DNA of 64,000 nt from Symsagittifera roscoffensis (GCF_963678635.1 NC_087062.1:56745970-56809969), one strand, 5' to 3'. Positions 52,236 to 63,510 are shown, numbered from the stretch's first letter. The notes: generated by a model not told the origin, from the sequence alone. Numbers and translations are program-made.

Positions 52236-55200
52236 GTAAGTGTTCGAAATCCTAATTGTTTCTGTTACTCAGGACTATGTAGGTTCTCGACATAAGCTTC
52301 AATTTAGATGGTCGAGAAAAAGCAGTTTTGCGACAGGAAAGTAAAATATTTGCCAATTCATTCGAGAAAGTTGAAACAACCGATTTTGGTCGAAAACATC
52401 AAACAATGATGATCAAATAATGATAAGTAGAGAAAGTAGAAAAAATTTTTTGACAAGTGAAATTTGCAAAGAAGTCCAGCACTGTCGAAACATGGGTTGA
52501 GTACTGCATAGTGCTTAAGTTTTTTCTTAAAAAGTGTAACTAATTTTTATATTCAAAATGTTGCAAAAATCATCTACTCAAAAGAATCCTTTGACAGAAG
52601 TTTATAATTAGTATTATTTAATTGACGAGAGTTTACTACCACAATTTAAAAGTTTCAGAAGGTAGCCTCCAAATTTCTCTAAATAGTTCCGCCGTAAGAC
52701 TAAATAAACTTTCCTCAAAATGAAATTAATAACTTCAAGTATCAGTCTTAGGATCATTTAAGATCGAATTTAGAGAGTAATTGTTTAAACAAACATTGAA
52801 AAATTTAAAACTCAACTTTTTTATGTCAAATGTTACCAAGAAACATCAACTCAAAAAATCAATGATAATTTTATTTTTATTTTTATGTGCTTTAATTGAT
52901 AGCGGAAAGTTGAATTATACATCGAGAAAAATGAAAGATAATGTCGAAAAATTAAGAAATGAGATTTTGTCAAGAAAGTTATAAATCATAGCAAAAAACT
53001 TAAGCTAAAAGTTTGAACAGGTTTTTGACTGTCTGATTTTCAGCTAGTAGTACGTGAACGCAGAATAAGCTTGCAAAAAAGCTTGTAAATTTGTGTTTTA
53101 GGTATTTTTAGAACTTGTGAAAAAATTCTAAACCAAATAAAGTAAAAGTTTTTGACCCGAAGAGCCCCTAGAAAATTGTAATAATTAATATGTTTTCCTA
53201 TATAAAAAATTTTCACATAAACACACTTTTAATCAAGTCAAAAATCCAAGATGGGATCGGGTCGATCACTAAATGGAATTGTTTGCCAAGAAAGTCTTTC
53301 TATTACAATTTTATTGTTAAATTAGCTACCAATTAGATATCTGTTTTTTTTTCTACCGTATTTCTAAAAAAATTTTGGTCAAGAAATTTGATATGCATTT
53401 GAGCTGAATCGCGCAAATATAAGTTTTTTTGATCGACAATCTTGATACAGTCGAAATATACCTAAGTTTGCAAGAAGAAGTCGAGAAATATCTGAACTGG
53501 GTCGAAAGAAGTAGAACAAATTTCTCTTGGTTTGAGAAAGTCGAAACAAATCAAAACATTATCAAGAAAGTCAAAACATACCGATTTACGGCCGAGAAAT
53601 GCAAAACTTAAGTCGAGAGCCTCAAGCCAGAAAAGATACTGCTTGAAGTTTTTTTTATAAAGTTAAAGTAAAAATTTATAACTATTTTTTTCAAATTTCA
53701 CAAAACCTGACACAATTGGCGGTCAGAAATTTTTCGTGTGGGCTCTCGGATGACTTCAGAGATCAATTCAGTTGTTTTCTCGGAACATTAGAGCAAAAAT
53801 TTTTTAGTTAGAATTGTAAGAAACTTTGAACATATATTACTGTGTGATTATTTTTCAAAGTTTTTTTCTTTCTAATTGTGTCCTAATAAGCTACATTTTT
53901 TGGTACTGTGAATTTTATAACTGATCATATTTTGAACTAAAAAATTAATCAATTATTAAGCTCACAATATCAAAAAGTGTAGCTAATTAGGACGCAAAAA
54001 AAAGTTAAGAAAAATATTTTCGATTTGTAAAATGCAGTGCAGATTATCAGATTTACAAAATTATCGAGTTTACAAAATAAGATAATTCGAAGTTTCGAAA
54101 AATTTCGGAGCTTTTTTGTTGACAATGACTGGAAGATTTTGTGCTACTTGCACAGTCGCAATTTGTTACTTTTTCACCAAACAAAGAGTCGACCATTTGG
54201 TATAATTTCACGACCTTTATTTTCGGTGCCAATCCTGAATGTTTTTTAATTGCGCCTTTGGTGCCAATATATTCTAATTTTGAAGGGGAGCGCGCCGAAA
54301 AAACGCAATTTGACCTGTTTTTTTTCAAAAGATTGCCTGCACCGCAGAAAGTTTCATCAAAAAAAGGCTTTACACTGGATCGGCAGCACTCGGGAAGTCA
54401 ATTTGGTCAACCTAAAAAAAGTTCGAATACATTTTCGCCCTCAAAGAAAATCTTAGATCCCTCGCTGGTAGGGTTAATTATTTTGGAATTTTTTTGCTGA
54501 AAATTTAATTGGTTTTCGTGCAAATGAGCAGCATTTTGCAAAAAAAAACAGTCCTTAAGTTGTTTAGCTGGAGAAAAATTAGCTGGTTTTTGAAGATTTT
54601 GTGACAGAGAATACGCCAAAAAGTTTTTAACTGACCTTTTCAATTGACCAATGGATTCAATGGTCGCATACTTTAGTGGTTTATTGGAAGCAATGGGTGG
54701 ATAACTCGTAAAAATTGTATTTAGCTATTTTTCCTTGCTGATATTTCTACTGCAATTACTCGTGAGAGTCTGTAGAATTGTGTATTTTCAGTCACAAGAG
54801 TCGGAGTGCAAATTGGAGATTTCACAGATAGATTGAAACCAAAAGCCATTCAACCAGTGACAGAGAGAATCTGCTTCAGGTAAGACCCTAACATGATTTA
54901 TAACAACCCATTTTGACTTCAAACTGATCGGACTTGTTTTTCTTCGAATATTCATTATGATTATGACAAGTTTTAAGACACTTGTTTTTTAACAGCAACT
55001 GGGTTTCCTAAGAATTTGCATTGAGTCCATTATTCGATGGACTGGAAATCCCCCTCATCCCTCCCCCTCATCCCTCCCTCCCCAGGTGAACAAAATCATA
55101 AGACATCTTCCATTTTCTACATCTAGCGACAATCCATTTGCGTCGGCGGTCGGTCTACTCAGACTAGCCGAGCCAGTATCCGTTTCTGAAGACATGTACT

Positions 55201-58200
55201 TCCTCGACGTCTGTCGCTGGCATGCCAAAGAGAACGAACTGCTCGGAACTTGTGGCATGGGAACTGTGTCCCGCGACCACAATATGGAGCCTGTCACTTT
55301 AAGGCAATAAGCAGGCCACTTTTCCAAAACCCGAAAATGCTGGTTCTAATTTAAAAAAAATTATTTTTGTGTTTTGCATGAATCTTTCAGGAAAAAATTA
55401 GCGTTGAAATAATTTTATTAAGACCATTTTTAATTACGATTCATCTCAATAGAAGGCGCTTTTAAATACAATCAAAGACCCCATTAGATAGCTCCAATTA
55501 ACTTAAGATACAACCATGGGTGTTCAGACAATTCGGTCACAGACAATTCAGCCAATTTCAAATTCAGACAATTCAGTCAAAATTAGTGAGACAATTCGGC
55601 CAAAGAAAATTCAGACAGTTTTAAAGTTTTAAACGTGCGCGCAAAAATTTTTCACATGCGGCAAAACATCAAAGCTTTCACTAAAGGACTTATAATTAAT
55701 TCCTTTCAAATGCACATAAAACAAATATAATTAACAGAAACAAAAGTACCTAAACATAATAAAATTTTATGCAATTCCTTATGTTTCCAATTTTAGAATA
55801 GTACCTCAGCAAAATCGAACTCAACAAAAAACTGCACAATACTTAAAAGTTAACCAATTTACGCAAAAGTGGAACCGAGATTGGCAGTTTTACAGGCGGT
55901 CAAAAAGGATTTCAGTTAAAGGGTTGACCACCCCTGCCACGTACTGGCGAGACAGTTACGCTGATTTTCTTATCATACCTTAGGCGGGGTGCAACCGCCT
56001 TTTAGGTAATTTGTTTAGATGGTGGAAACTAATTAGAAACTTAAACTTCTTTAAAAGATAAACTAATTGCGATTAAAGTATTGTCCAACCAGAAACCAGT
56101 ACCGCGTTTAACGCCTATTTTTTGCAGTTAGATTTTCCATCTACACAATTAACATTGATTAATCTTCATTAGCAACTAGCATGAACAACTGACTGATTAG
56201 TATCTGAATCATTCTAAATCTTTCACTTTTAGCAAAAGTTGTCGTAAAAATGGAATTCGTAACATCTGAACGCTGAAAAAAGCATCATTGTCTTGATGGT
56301 TATAGATACCGTGAAAAAAACCAACCTAAGAACGGTCTCATTAAATGACAATGTACATTTGAAAATTGCAGAGCAATTTGGAAATTGAGTTATTTGGACG
56401 AACAGCAAGAATTCACCATAAAAACCGAGCATGCTCATTTACCGAGCCCCTCAAATTGCGCCTATACGCGCAAGTACATGGAAGATGATGAGTTTCGGCT
56501 GAATGTCAAAAAACTGATTTGCTTGGCATTCGTTCCCGATTAATTTCACTTTTGAGGCTCTCCGAAAAGAGGATCTCTCAGGGGAATTTCAGAGTCTATC
56601 GGACTATTTTGAAGACACCTATATTGGTGCCTGTCGAGGGAATAGACGCATCAAACCAAAATTTGACATTGCCGATTGGAACGTTTTCAATCGGGTGTTC
56701 AGCGGTGAACCTCGTACGAACAATGCATTGGAGGCATGGAATGGCAGCTTCAATAAATTCGTGTCGACAAAGCACCCCGCCCTCCCCAAGCTGATCACAC
56801 GTCTCAAAGATGAGCAAAAAATGCCGAAATAAAGTAGAGAGACTGATGTCCGGTGATGTTATTAGAAAACCGAGGCCAAAGTATTCACTCGCCAATGAGA
56901 AACTTGTTCAAAACGCAAACAACTACAATCGAGACCATATACAGAAGTATTTAAAACTTTGTACCTTCAATGTTTATATATCTTAAAATTTTATGCATAG
57001 CAAGTTTGTTTTGATCTTTGAAATTTGTTATTTGACGTTTCAAATTTCTTTGTCAAAGTGTTGAAAGCCTTCGGACTCTAATCAAATTAGAAAAGTTTTA
57101 AAATTTTCTTTTATCTAGTCTCTTTAACCTAAATAAGCTGAATTGCCTTTGGCTGAATTGTCTGAATTTTTTTGGCTGAATTGTCTGTATTTTAAATCGG
57201 CTGAATTGTCTGTGGCTGAATTGTCTCTGCGCCACAACCATGACAACAAGTTTCTACGATCTTCTAAAAAATCAAACTCCTGATGTTATATTTTCCAATT
57301 GACTTGTATCGTTTTAGATGATAATGACAGGTAAAATTTTACATAATTTTTTTATCGTACGGAGAGGGCTATAAACATGCGTAAGCAATCAAGAATAGTA
57401 ACTATTCAATTCAGACGATGAGGGGCGGGGTAGAAGGAAAAGTGGCTGATAGAGAACTATACATGTTGGAGGAGAAAGGAGGCTTTTTTTTAAACTACTG
57501 CCCGGTGGATGAGATATGTACCAGCAGCATCTCAACTGACAGGTAGGCATAGTCCTTCATGCTAAAAATATTAATGGGTCAATTATATTTATAACTTAAG
57601 TTTATATTAATAACTTATATTTATAATATAACTTAATATAACTTTAATTATATTTATTTTAAACTTGATTTCTCGTAGAATTTCTGACTAGCTTTCATTT
57701 TTGCAATTTGAAAAATTATTAAAAAAACTCAATACCCTCCCCTACCGAAATTCGTACCTTAGTTCAGGAGCGGATCTAGGATTTTCTCGAGTGTGGGGGG
57801 GGGGGGCGTATTTTCAAAAAATTGTCGAAAATTTCGTGGACCTTTTTTTGGTCGATCAAATTAATTTCCCGAGCTCTCCCAAAGCCCCAAAGCACTAAAA
57901 AGACTTTGTTTTGGCCAAATTTTTTGCGCGGCAGGCAAAATTTTGACCAAAGGTGCCTTTAGAAAAGTTGTAGGGTCCGTCAGGCAAAACGGATATCTCA
58001 AAATAGTACAAAGGTGGACCCTTTGGGTCGGCAATTGGTCGAATTTCTGATGGCTGATGGGGGAGCGTCCCCCCTCCTAAATCCGCGCCTGCACTAGTTG
58101 TATTTCTAATCTGATGTTCTTAAAGTCATATCTTGTGGCTATAATTTAAAAAAAATTAATTTCTGTAAATAATGTTTTTCAGCTTTGAATAGAAAAGTAA

Positions 58201-58868
58201 TAAAAAATTTGAACTGAAACTGAAATTTCGTAATGCTTCTTGTTAAAAAAAAAATGCCGAATTCCTGTTAAAAAATACCAAAAATGAAAAATTTGGCCAA
58301 TTTTACTGCGAGAATGGTTTGGTATGCTGATTCTGCTTTGTGTGTGTGTGTGTGGGTGTGTGTGTGTGTGTGTGTGTGTGAGGGGGGGGGGGGGGGAGGT
58401 TGTTAGGTTAAGATAAATGCTGCGCAAAACTTTAAAACAAATCTTCTCCTGCATATAGCTCTCCTACGTTCCCCTACCTCTCAAAATAAATAGATCAAAA
58501 AAAGTCAATTTTTAAGAACTTAATGTCTCATACAATTTCTTGCTCTCATTTTTTGCAATTGAAAAGAAGCGGGAAATTTGTTGAAAGTTATAGGCCATAA
58601 TCACCTATTACAGGCAAATGAGGATAAACTCAAAACCCAAAAATCCCTACATTTCTGTGTTTTCAGCAGTTTATGTCGGGGGGATTTCGGAGGCCCTTTG
58701 TACCGTTTTTTCGAGAGGACCACCCGTCCCATGTGTGTATATGGAGTGTCCAGCTACACCGGAAATGAACCAGACGAGCAAGAAGACTGTATAGGCACCC
58801 ACTATTTTGCAAACGTGCCTTTTTTCTACGACTGGATTGTCACAACTATCCACTCTCACTCAAACTGA
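51965..58868 (+). CDS. Serine protease homologue (S1 fold, triad lost), 5 exons
   Basis: Chymotrypsin-fold protein of about 283 residues. Exons: 51,965-52,235, 54,792-54,879, 55,103-55,303, 57,453-57,542 and 58,667-58,868 (TGA). The start MNLKTYSIQMIFVCHVV is a likely secretion signal. The fold is clear: ETCGGALIRPDWVLTIAEC, VGVQIGDF, GLLRLAEPV, CRGDFGGPLY and YFANVPFFYDWI. Each catalytic residue is replaced: His by Glu (TIAEC), Asp by Ala (SAVGLLRL) and Ser by Phe (GDFGGP). The IIKG that stands for IVGG follows Ala, not Arg/Lys, so trypsin-type activation is unlikely. Known serine protease homologues act as cofactors or binding proteins in secretion and immunity; a similar role here is inference. 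Exon 3 uses a weak acceptor and a GC donor. A MULE occupies intron 3. Confidence 0.85.
52236..54200. other. Intron 1 of serine protease homologue
   Basis: 2.56-kb AT-rich intron. At 53,440-53,625 a GTCGAAA/GTCGAGAA motif recurs about every 30 bases. No gene. Confidence 0.5.
54215..54470. repeat. hAT-like element, partial
   Basis: Shares GGTGCCAATATATTCTAATT, GGGGAGCGCGC, AAAACGCAATTT and the end ATCTTAGATCCCTC with the CAGGRGCGGAT family. The left tip is eroded. Confidence 0.55.
54792..54879 (+). CDS. Serine protease homologue exon 2
   Basis: 88 nt, TATTTTCAG acceptor, TTCAG/GTAAGA donor. ITRVGVQIGDFTDRL matches the V-x-x-G-x-x-D strand after the His loop. Confidence 0.8.
55103..55303 (+). 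CDS. Serine protease homologue exon 3
   Basis: 201 nt when opened at the ATAAG acceptor, which restores phase. A stronger CCCCAG acceptor 17 bases upstream would add VNKIIR, good S1 sequence, but shifts the frame relative to exon 2. It holds NPFASAVGLLRLAEPV, with Ala at the catalytic Asp position. The end TTAAG/GCAATA is a GC donor; the next codon would be a stop. Confidence 0.7.
55519..55625 (+). repeat. MULE left TIR with GACAATTC repeats
   Basis: Four copies of a CAGACAATTCRGYCA unit spaced 20-35 bases apart. Confidence 0.85.
56470..56835 (+). pseudogene. MULE transposase C-terminal fragment
   Basis: Frame reads FRLNVKKLICLAFVPD then, after a +1 shift at about 56,540, FTFEALRKEDLSGEFQSLSD, YFEDTYIGACRGNRRIKP, FDIADWNVFNRVFSGEPRTN, NALEAWNGSFNKF and HPALPKLITRLKDEQ, ending at TAA. 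The RTNNALEAWN block is the signature of transposases linked to FLYWCH/MULE elements in animals. The catalytic DDE portion and zinc finger are missing. Confidence 0.8.
57128..57233 (-). repeat. MULE right TIR with GACAATTC repeats
   Basis: Inverse of the left TIR: GGCTGAATTGTCTG repeated four times and ending CTCTGCGCC. Confidence 0.85.
57453..57542 (+). CDS. Serine protease homologue exon 4
   Basis: 90 nt, GATAG acceptor, GACAG/GTAGGC donor. ELYMLEEKGGFFLNYCPVD then EICTSSISTD occupies the x-C-x(n)-M-I-C-A segment before the Ser loop. Assigned from phase and position; divergence is high. Confidence 0.65.
57765..58091. mobile_element. hAT-like MITE with near-perfect 8-bp TSD
   Basis: Left terminus CAGGAGCGGATCTAGG, right inverse CAGGCGCGGATTTAGG. 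Flanks CCTTAGTT and CACTAGTT match at 6 of 8 positions. In intron 4 of the serine protease homologue. Confidence 0.75.
58337..58398. repeat. (TG)n microsatellite followed by G run
   Basis: About 20 TG units with one GG interruption, then a long G tract. Antisense ORFs through it are artefacts. Confidence 0.95.
58667..58868 (+). CDS. Serine protease homologue exon 5 (GDFGGPL)
   Basis: 202 nt, TTTTCAG acceptor to TGA. SLCRGDFGGPLYRFFERT has Phe for the nucleophile Ser; CVYGVSSYTG and YFANVPFFYDWIVTTI are the usual G-V-S-x-G and Y-x-x-V-x-x-F-x-D-W-I segments. Phase matches exon 4. Confidence 0.9.
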
Positions 58869-58899
58869 CGTGTATTTTTGATACAGCAACCGCTAAAGT

Positions 58900-59259
58900 T
58901 TAATTTTGAAGAGCCAACAGCAATAATTTTTTCTTGGTCAAACTCTTTCCCGTGAAAGTTCCCGTATGAGGAATAACATTGATGTTTTTCAAAACTAGTC
59001 GAGCATCAGGTTTGCCCGTGAAAATATCGTGATTATGTTGACCCCTCGTTTCAATAAAGTTTTCTCCATCCGTAATTGCTGTTGCGCGGCATATATGGGT
59101 TTGGTACTTTGAGCAGTTCCAATTTGTTGTTGTCTTGTTTTTTCGTTTAAGGTAATACTCGTGGCCTGATACCACTAGCATTTGTTTGTCTTTCGAAGAT
59201 AAAGTAAAATGGAATGACGCTTCAAACATTATATCTGATCTGATAGAGTGGTATAACAA
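58900..59259 (-). CDS. FLYWCH zinc-finger protein fragment
   Basis: 119 residues open on the minus strand. LVVSGHEYYLKRKNK, NWNCSKYQTHICRATAI and RGQHNHD form an FLYWCH-type C2H2 finger (W-x-C ... C-x-A ... H-x-H). In animals this domain is either a standalone DNA-binding module or the N-terminal finger of MULE transposases. The nearby MULE lacks exactly this part but lies on the other strand, so the fragment is probably from another, unseen element or a single-exon remnant. The apparent Met may not be the true start; the 3' end has a stop at 58,900. Confidence 0.65.
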   Translation of the reverse strand: MLYHSIRSDIMFEASFHFTLSSKDKQMLVVSGHEYYLKRKNKTTTNWNCSKYQTHICRATAITDGENFIETRGQHNHDIFTGKPDARLVLKNINVIPHTGTFTGKSLTKKKLLLLALQN

Positions 59260-59934
59260 TGGTTAAAGAAATAGGCAGTATGATTTTTTTAAAAACTCAC
59301 AAACGTCTTTTGTTGCCTTCAATTAGCACCATGTAGGTTATCTGTGTTTTAAACGCGTGAGTGAGGGATTATTTCTCTAACTAATCGAAATGCAATTATT
59401 TTTGAGATGCTAGAGGCATCAAGTGAATTAAGACTAGCTTTTCAGGCCTCAATTAGTAAGCTTAATTGGACTTCTCCTGTACTTATAAAAAGGACTTAAT
59501 TTGAAACAAATTATCGTCATTAAAAGGGGGTTAAATTGTTGTGGGGTTATCATGTTACGGGGTTATGATATAGGGGGTGTAAATAGAGGGGTTTAAATAT
59601 CGTAGGGTTAAAGAGTGGGACACCACAAAATATCATGAAAAAGCATTTTTCTTGCAAAATTTTCCACTTTTGCTTCTGTTTGAAGCGTTACTGAGTCAGG
59701 TGTTATTTATAAATTAATCAAATCTCTCTAATCTTGTATAGAAATTGGCAAAAAAGTTGACTTGGGTGTTTCCGTGTGTGTATTTTGACAGCTGAAAGTT
59801 CAGGATAAAAATCAAATCTGGCACTGTTAGTCCCTGCTTTTTTCTAAAAGCGACACCAAAAAATCAATATGCATTCCACCACCACCCCCCTCCTGTTTTT
59901 TTTTTATAATTTCAACTTTTTTTCAATTTTCAGA
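59260..59934. other. No gene; G-tract cluster
   Basis: 59,525-59,625 carries six GGGGTTA-like blocks every 15-25 bases. The rest is AT-rich spacer. Confidence 0.5.
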
Positions 59935-59939
59935 GGTGG

Positions 59940-60985
59940 CACCCGGGTCGAGATTTGTGCCTTAAGTCGCGACCGTTCCCGGGTTGACTTTACCGAGATA
60001 ATTATTGCTGCTGCAGACCCTGATTAGCGGCCACTTATCCATGATCAGAACTGAAACATAGACAAACTTGGGAATATAGGGCTGAGTTATCTCTGAACCA
60101 GCGCTGAAAGTTCCAGCTCTGGATTAGCGCTGATTAATGGCTGAAGCAGTGATGAAACAGAGACATAGCAATTATTTATCTCTAAATCAGCGTTGATTTT
60201 CGGAATAGCCATTGTCACTATGAGTTATCTATGATTCAGCGCTGCAATTTAAATGAAATAAGCATAGTTGTTTCAGTCTCTGATCAATGGCCTCTTATCT
60301 GTGACCAGTAGATCTGCAGCACTGATTCATCATGATATAATTCTCAACCAGGAATGACTGTCCCAGCGATGTCAACCCGGGTTGCGACGTAAAAAAGATA
60401 TGCCACAACTTAGGGCACACAAAAAAGAAAAACTGCGACTTTGCGCGACCAGAAAGTTTTTTACGCAATTTAAAAAATTCTGCATGACTTGGCGCGACTC
60501 AAAAACATATGTTGTAAATTTGCACGACCAAACATTTTTCCCCGCAATTTTGCGAGACCAATGAATGTTTGCGCGAACTTATCCGACTCACAATACACAC
60601 GCTATAACTTTGCGCGACCGAGAAAATTTTTCACAGTTTTAGGTGACAAAAAAGCCTTTCTTCGACTGTGCACCACCCAAGTATGTAATGTTTTTTTAGT
60701 CGAACGCTGTCCAATTTTTTTTGACTTTCACCGACTTTACCGGACATGTTTTGTGTTTGTTCGACTGTATCAGACTTTGTTTGGCTTTGTTCGACTTAGT
60801 TTGGCTGAAACATGAGAAACAAACGCGGTTTTGCGCGACCCAAGTTGCGACAGCGCGACTTTGTAAGACCATTTTTAGCTATACTGCGACTCAAACATCA
60901 GTGCAAGTGAGCTTTTTTGATTGTGCGAAGGACATTTCTTCAACACATATCGGTCGCGAAATACGTCGCGGACCTGGACCCGGGC
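59940..60985. repeat. Nested CCCGGGT inverted repeats enclosing GCGAC-rich degenerate array
   Basis: Outer inverted pair: ACCCGGGTCGAG ... AGTCGCGACCG (59,950) and, inverse, GCCCGGGTCCAGG ... TTTCGCGACCG (60,985). Inner pair: CCCGGGTTGAC (59,988) and its inverse at 60,368-60,380. Inside the inner pair are direct repeats with AGCGCTGATT and GGCCNCTTATC. Outside it, 60,400-60,900 repeats a TTTGCGCGACC-AAA-TTTTT unit about every 50-60 bases. It looks like one or two non-autonomous DNA elements with subterminal repeats. Confidence 0.6.
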
Positions 60986-62790
60986 ATGTGAGTTGACTAC
61001 TGCATGAGAAACACATTTGGTCCACAGATAAAACTTCGCAAAATCAATGGCTACTCTGTAAATATGTCAAGTTGGGGTAAAGGGCAGAGAAGTAAAAAAA
61101 GTCAAATGTCTAATACTAATAACAAATATCTTCCAAAAATTTGCCCCCAATTTCTTTTTTCAAAGCCGACTTTTTGCCTGAAATTGAAAGCAGCATGCTC
61201 TGGGAACCCTTGCTGCGACTTTTTCCCTATACGGAGAGGCTAATTATGTCTGTGTGGGTATGTGAAAATGAAAAATCAGCAATCAAGGAGTCTCAATTCC
61301 TCTATATGCAAATTCATGACGTGTTCTGCAATCTAATTGACTTCTCTGAAATAATTTGAACTGAAATTGGAAACGAAATTAGATAAGAATTGTTCATCAA
61401 CGTCAAACTTAAACCAGCGAATTGCAATTATCTTGGTTCCTATGAGAGATAACAATACATTTGATTAGAAGTCATGGACTTTTTTAGAACCTCAGCGGGA
61501 CTTTTTCCGTCCAATTCCAATCCCCAACTTGTAATTCATTTTCGAAGCGTCTTCAATCAAAAAAGCAACGTGGTACTTGAAACGCTGTTGGTCTATTGTA
61601 TTGAACTCTGTATCCATCTAATGATGTTTTTATCAAAGGATACTGCGCTTTATTTATTTTCATTTATTATTTATTTACAGACCAGGAAAAAGTCAGTCTA
61701 TGGAAAAGAGATGCCCATAGCCATAAACTTGCCTAAAAGAATCCGTTTCGTTTTTTTTTCTGACAAAGCGATCGCATAAATACAACACACAATCCCTACA
61801 TTTCTGAACACAGAAACAACGTGAAATATGAAAAGAAGCTACCTGCAAGTTTAACAGCTCATTCATTTGCATAACGGAGTGTGTTTTAATCGCACCTCGG
61901 GCGAAGTGATTACATTGTGATGGAAAAATTAGGTGAAATTTTATCGAGGGGGTAAGAGGCAATTTTCAAGGTATTATGGGCTTAGAGAGTAAAAACGGAA
62001 TTGGGCGTCAACGCGGCAATACTTAAGATTGCTCTTGTGGAAATCTATGATTATGAAGTTTTGAGAAATAGCTTAGCAGCTATAATTTAGTTCTTATTCT
62101 CCTCATTGCCCGAGTTGACGCCCATAAATAGAAAATAAGCTAGACATACTATTCCATATATGGACTGTCTGAAAAAGTTTTTGTCATATAATTTCAATGC
62201 ACAGACACTGCATGTCTAATATGTTTGACAACACAATTTTTCGTTCTGCACCAAAAAAAACTTCCTCGGATTTTATTAGCACATTTTTTCATCCCAAAAA
62301 TTTCAAAATTTGTCTTATAAATTTTTCAATTTTGTACTCAAAGAACATTTGTAAAAGTGCGCAAACGTTCACAAAAAACTCCATTATAGATGCTTTGCGA
62401 ACAAAATGCGTAAAAACTAATTTATTTGAAAAAAAATAAAGCTATTTTTTCTGCACTTTTTATGAAAATTTCAGTCAATTTGTCAAATCACTGCTTGAAA
62501 AGTAAGTTTTATTCCTGGCATATCACAAGTTGCTGTTATTTTGCAAAACTGGAAACACAAATCTGACATGTAACTTGTTGTTACTCAGGACAGATAGCTT
62601 TTAGGCTAAGCGAATTTGAATTTCTTATAAAACATGAAATCGAAACCACTTTTGTTAGATTTTTGAAGGTCAAGGTTTGATCATGTTGAAGATCCTGAGT
62701 CGTCAACTTTGATCCCTATACCATTTTGAATTTATATAGGCCTAAATTTCACTCCGAATTTATTATGGGCCTGTGTGAGGCGTGACAATA
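60986..62790. other. No gene recognised
   Basis: Several overlapping ORFs of 60-100 codons but none with a recognisable motif or splice context. Confidence 0.5.
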
Positions 62791-62961
62791 TAAACAAGAA
62801 TTCTTGTATCAAGGCGAAGCCTTGAAAGTTTCGACTGAAATTTAAGGTCTGTGGAGTAGTTTTCGTTCGCTTTTAGAAAATCGCTTTTAAAAAAAGAAAA
62901 AACTTCAACATTTTTGAAGTGTTTTTTAATTCTCCTCAAACACGCTATTTAAAATACAAAG

Positions 62962-63500
62962 CAGGGGCGGATCTAGAATTGACTCGGGGATTTTTTTAGG
63001 TCGACCAAAGTGATTTTCTGAGCAAATCATTAAGAGGCCAAACTGTGCGTTTTGTGAATTGTAAGCGGGTTCGGCAACAAGTACGCTCCCTTTGTTCTTC
63101 TTTTGTTCTTTTATTTTTTTTGATCGTTCCGACAAAATTTTGGCATGCTTAAAAACTTGTCTCTGGAATCCAGAGCACAGTTTGACTTCGTAATGAATAA
63201 CTATTAGGAAAACATTTTGACCAAATTTTTTGCGCCGCAATATAATTTATGAAAAAGAGGCCAAAAATGGCGTTTTTAAACAGTTTTTGGAAAATTTTTA
63301 CCAAAAAATTGCGTTTTTTTGGCGCGCGCTCCCCCTCCCCCTTAGAATTAGTTTTTTTTTTGGCGCCAAATGGGCTTTTAGAAATCTATGGGGTCGGTCA
63401 GCCAAAATTGGATATCTCAAAATTTGGGTCGGTCGACAGGGGGTCGAATCCCTGAGGAGAGGGGGGCATCCGCCCCCCCCCCCCCCCACTAACTCCGCTG
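62962..63500. mobile_element. hAT-like element nested in the 540-bp repeat
   Basis: Begins CAGGGGCGGATCTAG and ends AACTCCGCTG, with the usual G-run and C-run halves and the blocks GCGCGCTCCCCCTC and GGGTCGGTCAGCCAAAA. No target duplication is clear. It must be younger than the repeat it splits. Confidence 0.65.
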
Positions 63501-63510
63501 GTGGTAGAAA

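Larger units (their letters stand above)
55519..57233 (+). mobile_element. 1.7-kb Mutator-like element with perfect 9-bp TSD
   Basis: Left tip GGTGTTCAGACAATTCGG and right tip (inverse) GGCGCAGAGACAATTCAG, each followed by repeated GACAATTCAGCC units (55,519-55,625 and 57,128-57,233). It is flanked by a perfect duplication, ACAACCATG (55,510-55,518 and 57,234-57,242). 9-bp duplications are diagnostic of MULEs. It encodes only the C-terminal piece of a transposase (56,470-56,835), so it is a deleted, non-autonomous copy. It is inserted in intron 3 of the serine protease homologue, in the same orientation. Confidence 0.88.

Noticed and set aside
58179-58454. 91-codon minus ORF rich in Thr-His
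   Set aside because: Produced by the (TG)n microsatellite and G run.
60382-60996. Three overlapping plus ORFs in the GCGAC array
   Set aside because: The repeats lack stops in several frames; no conserved domain, and repeat units are degenerate.
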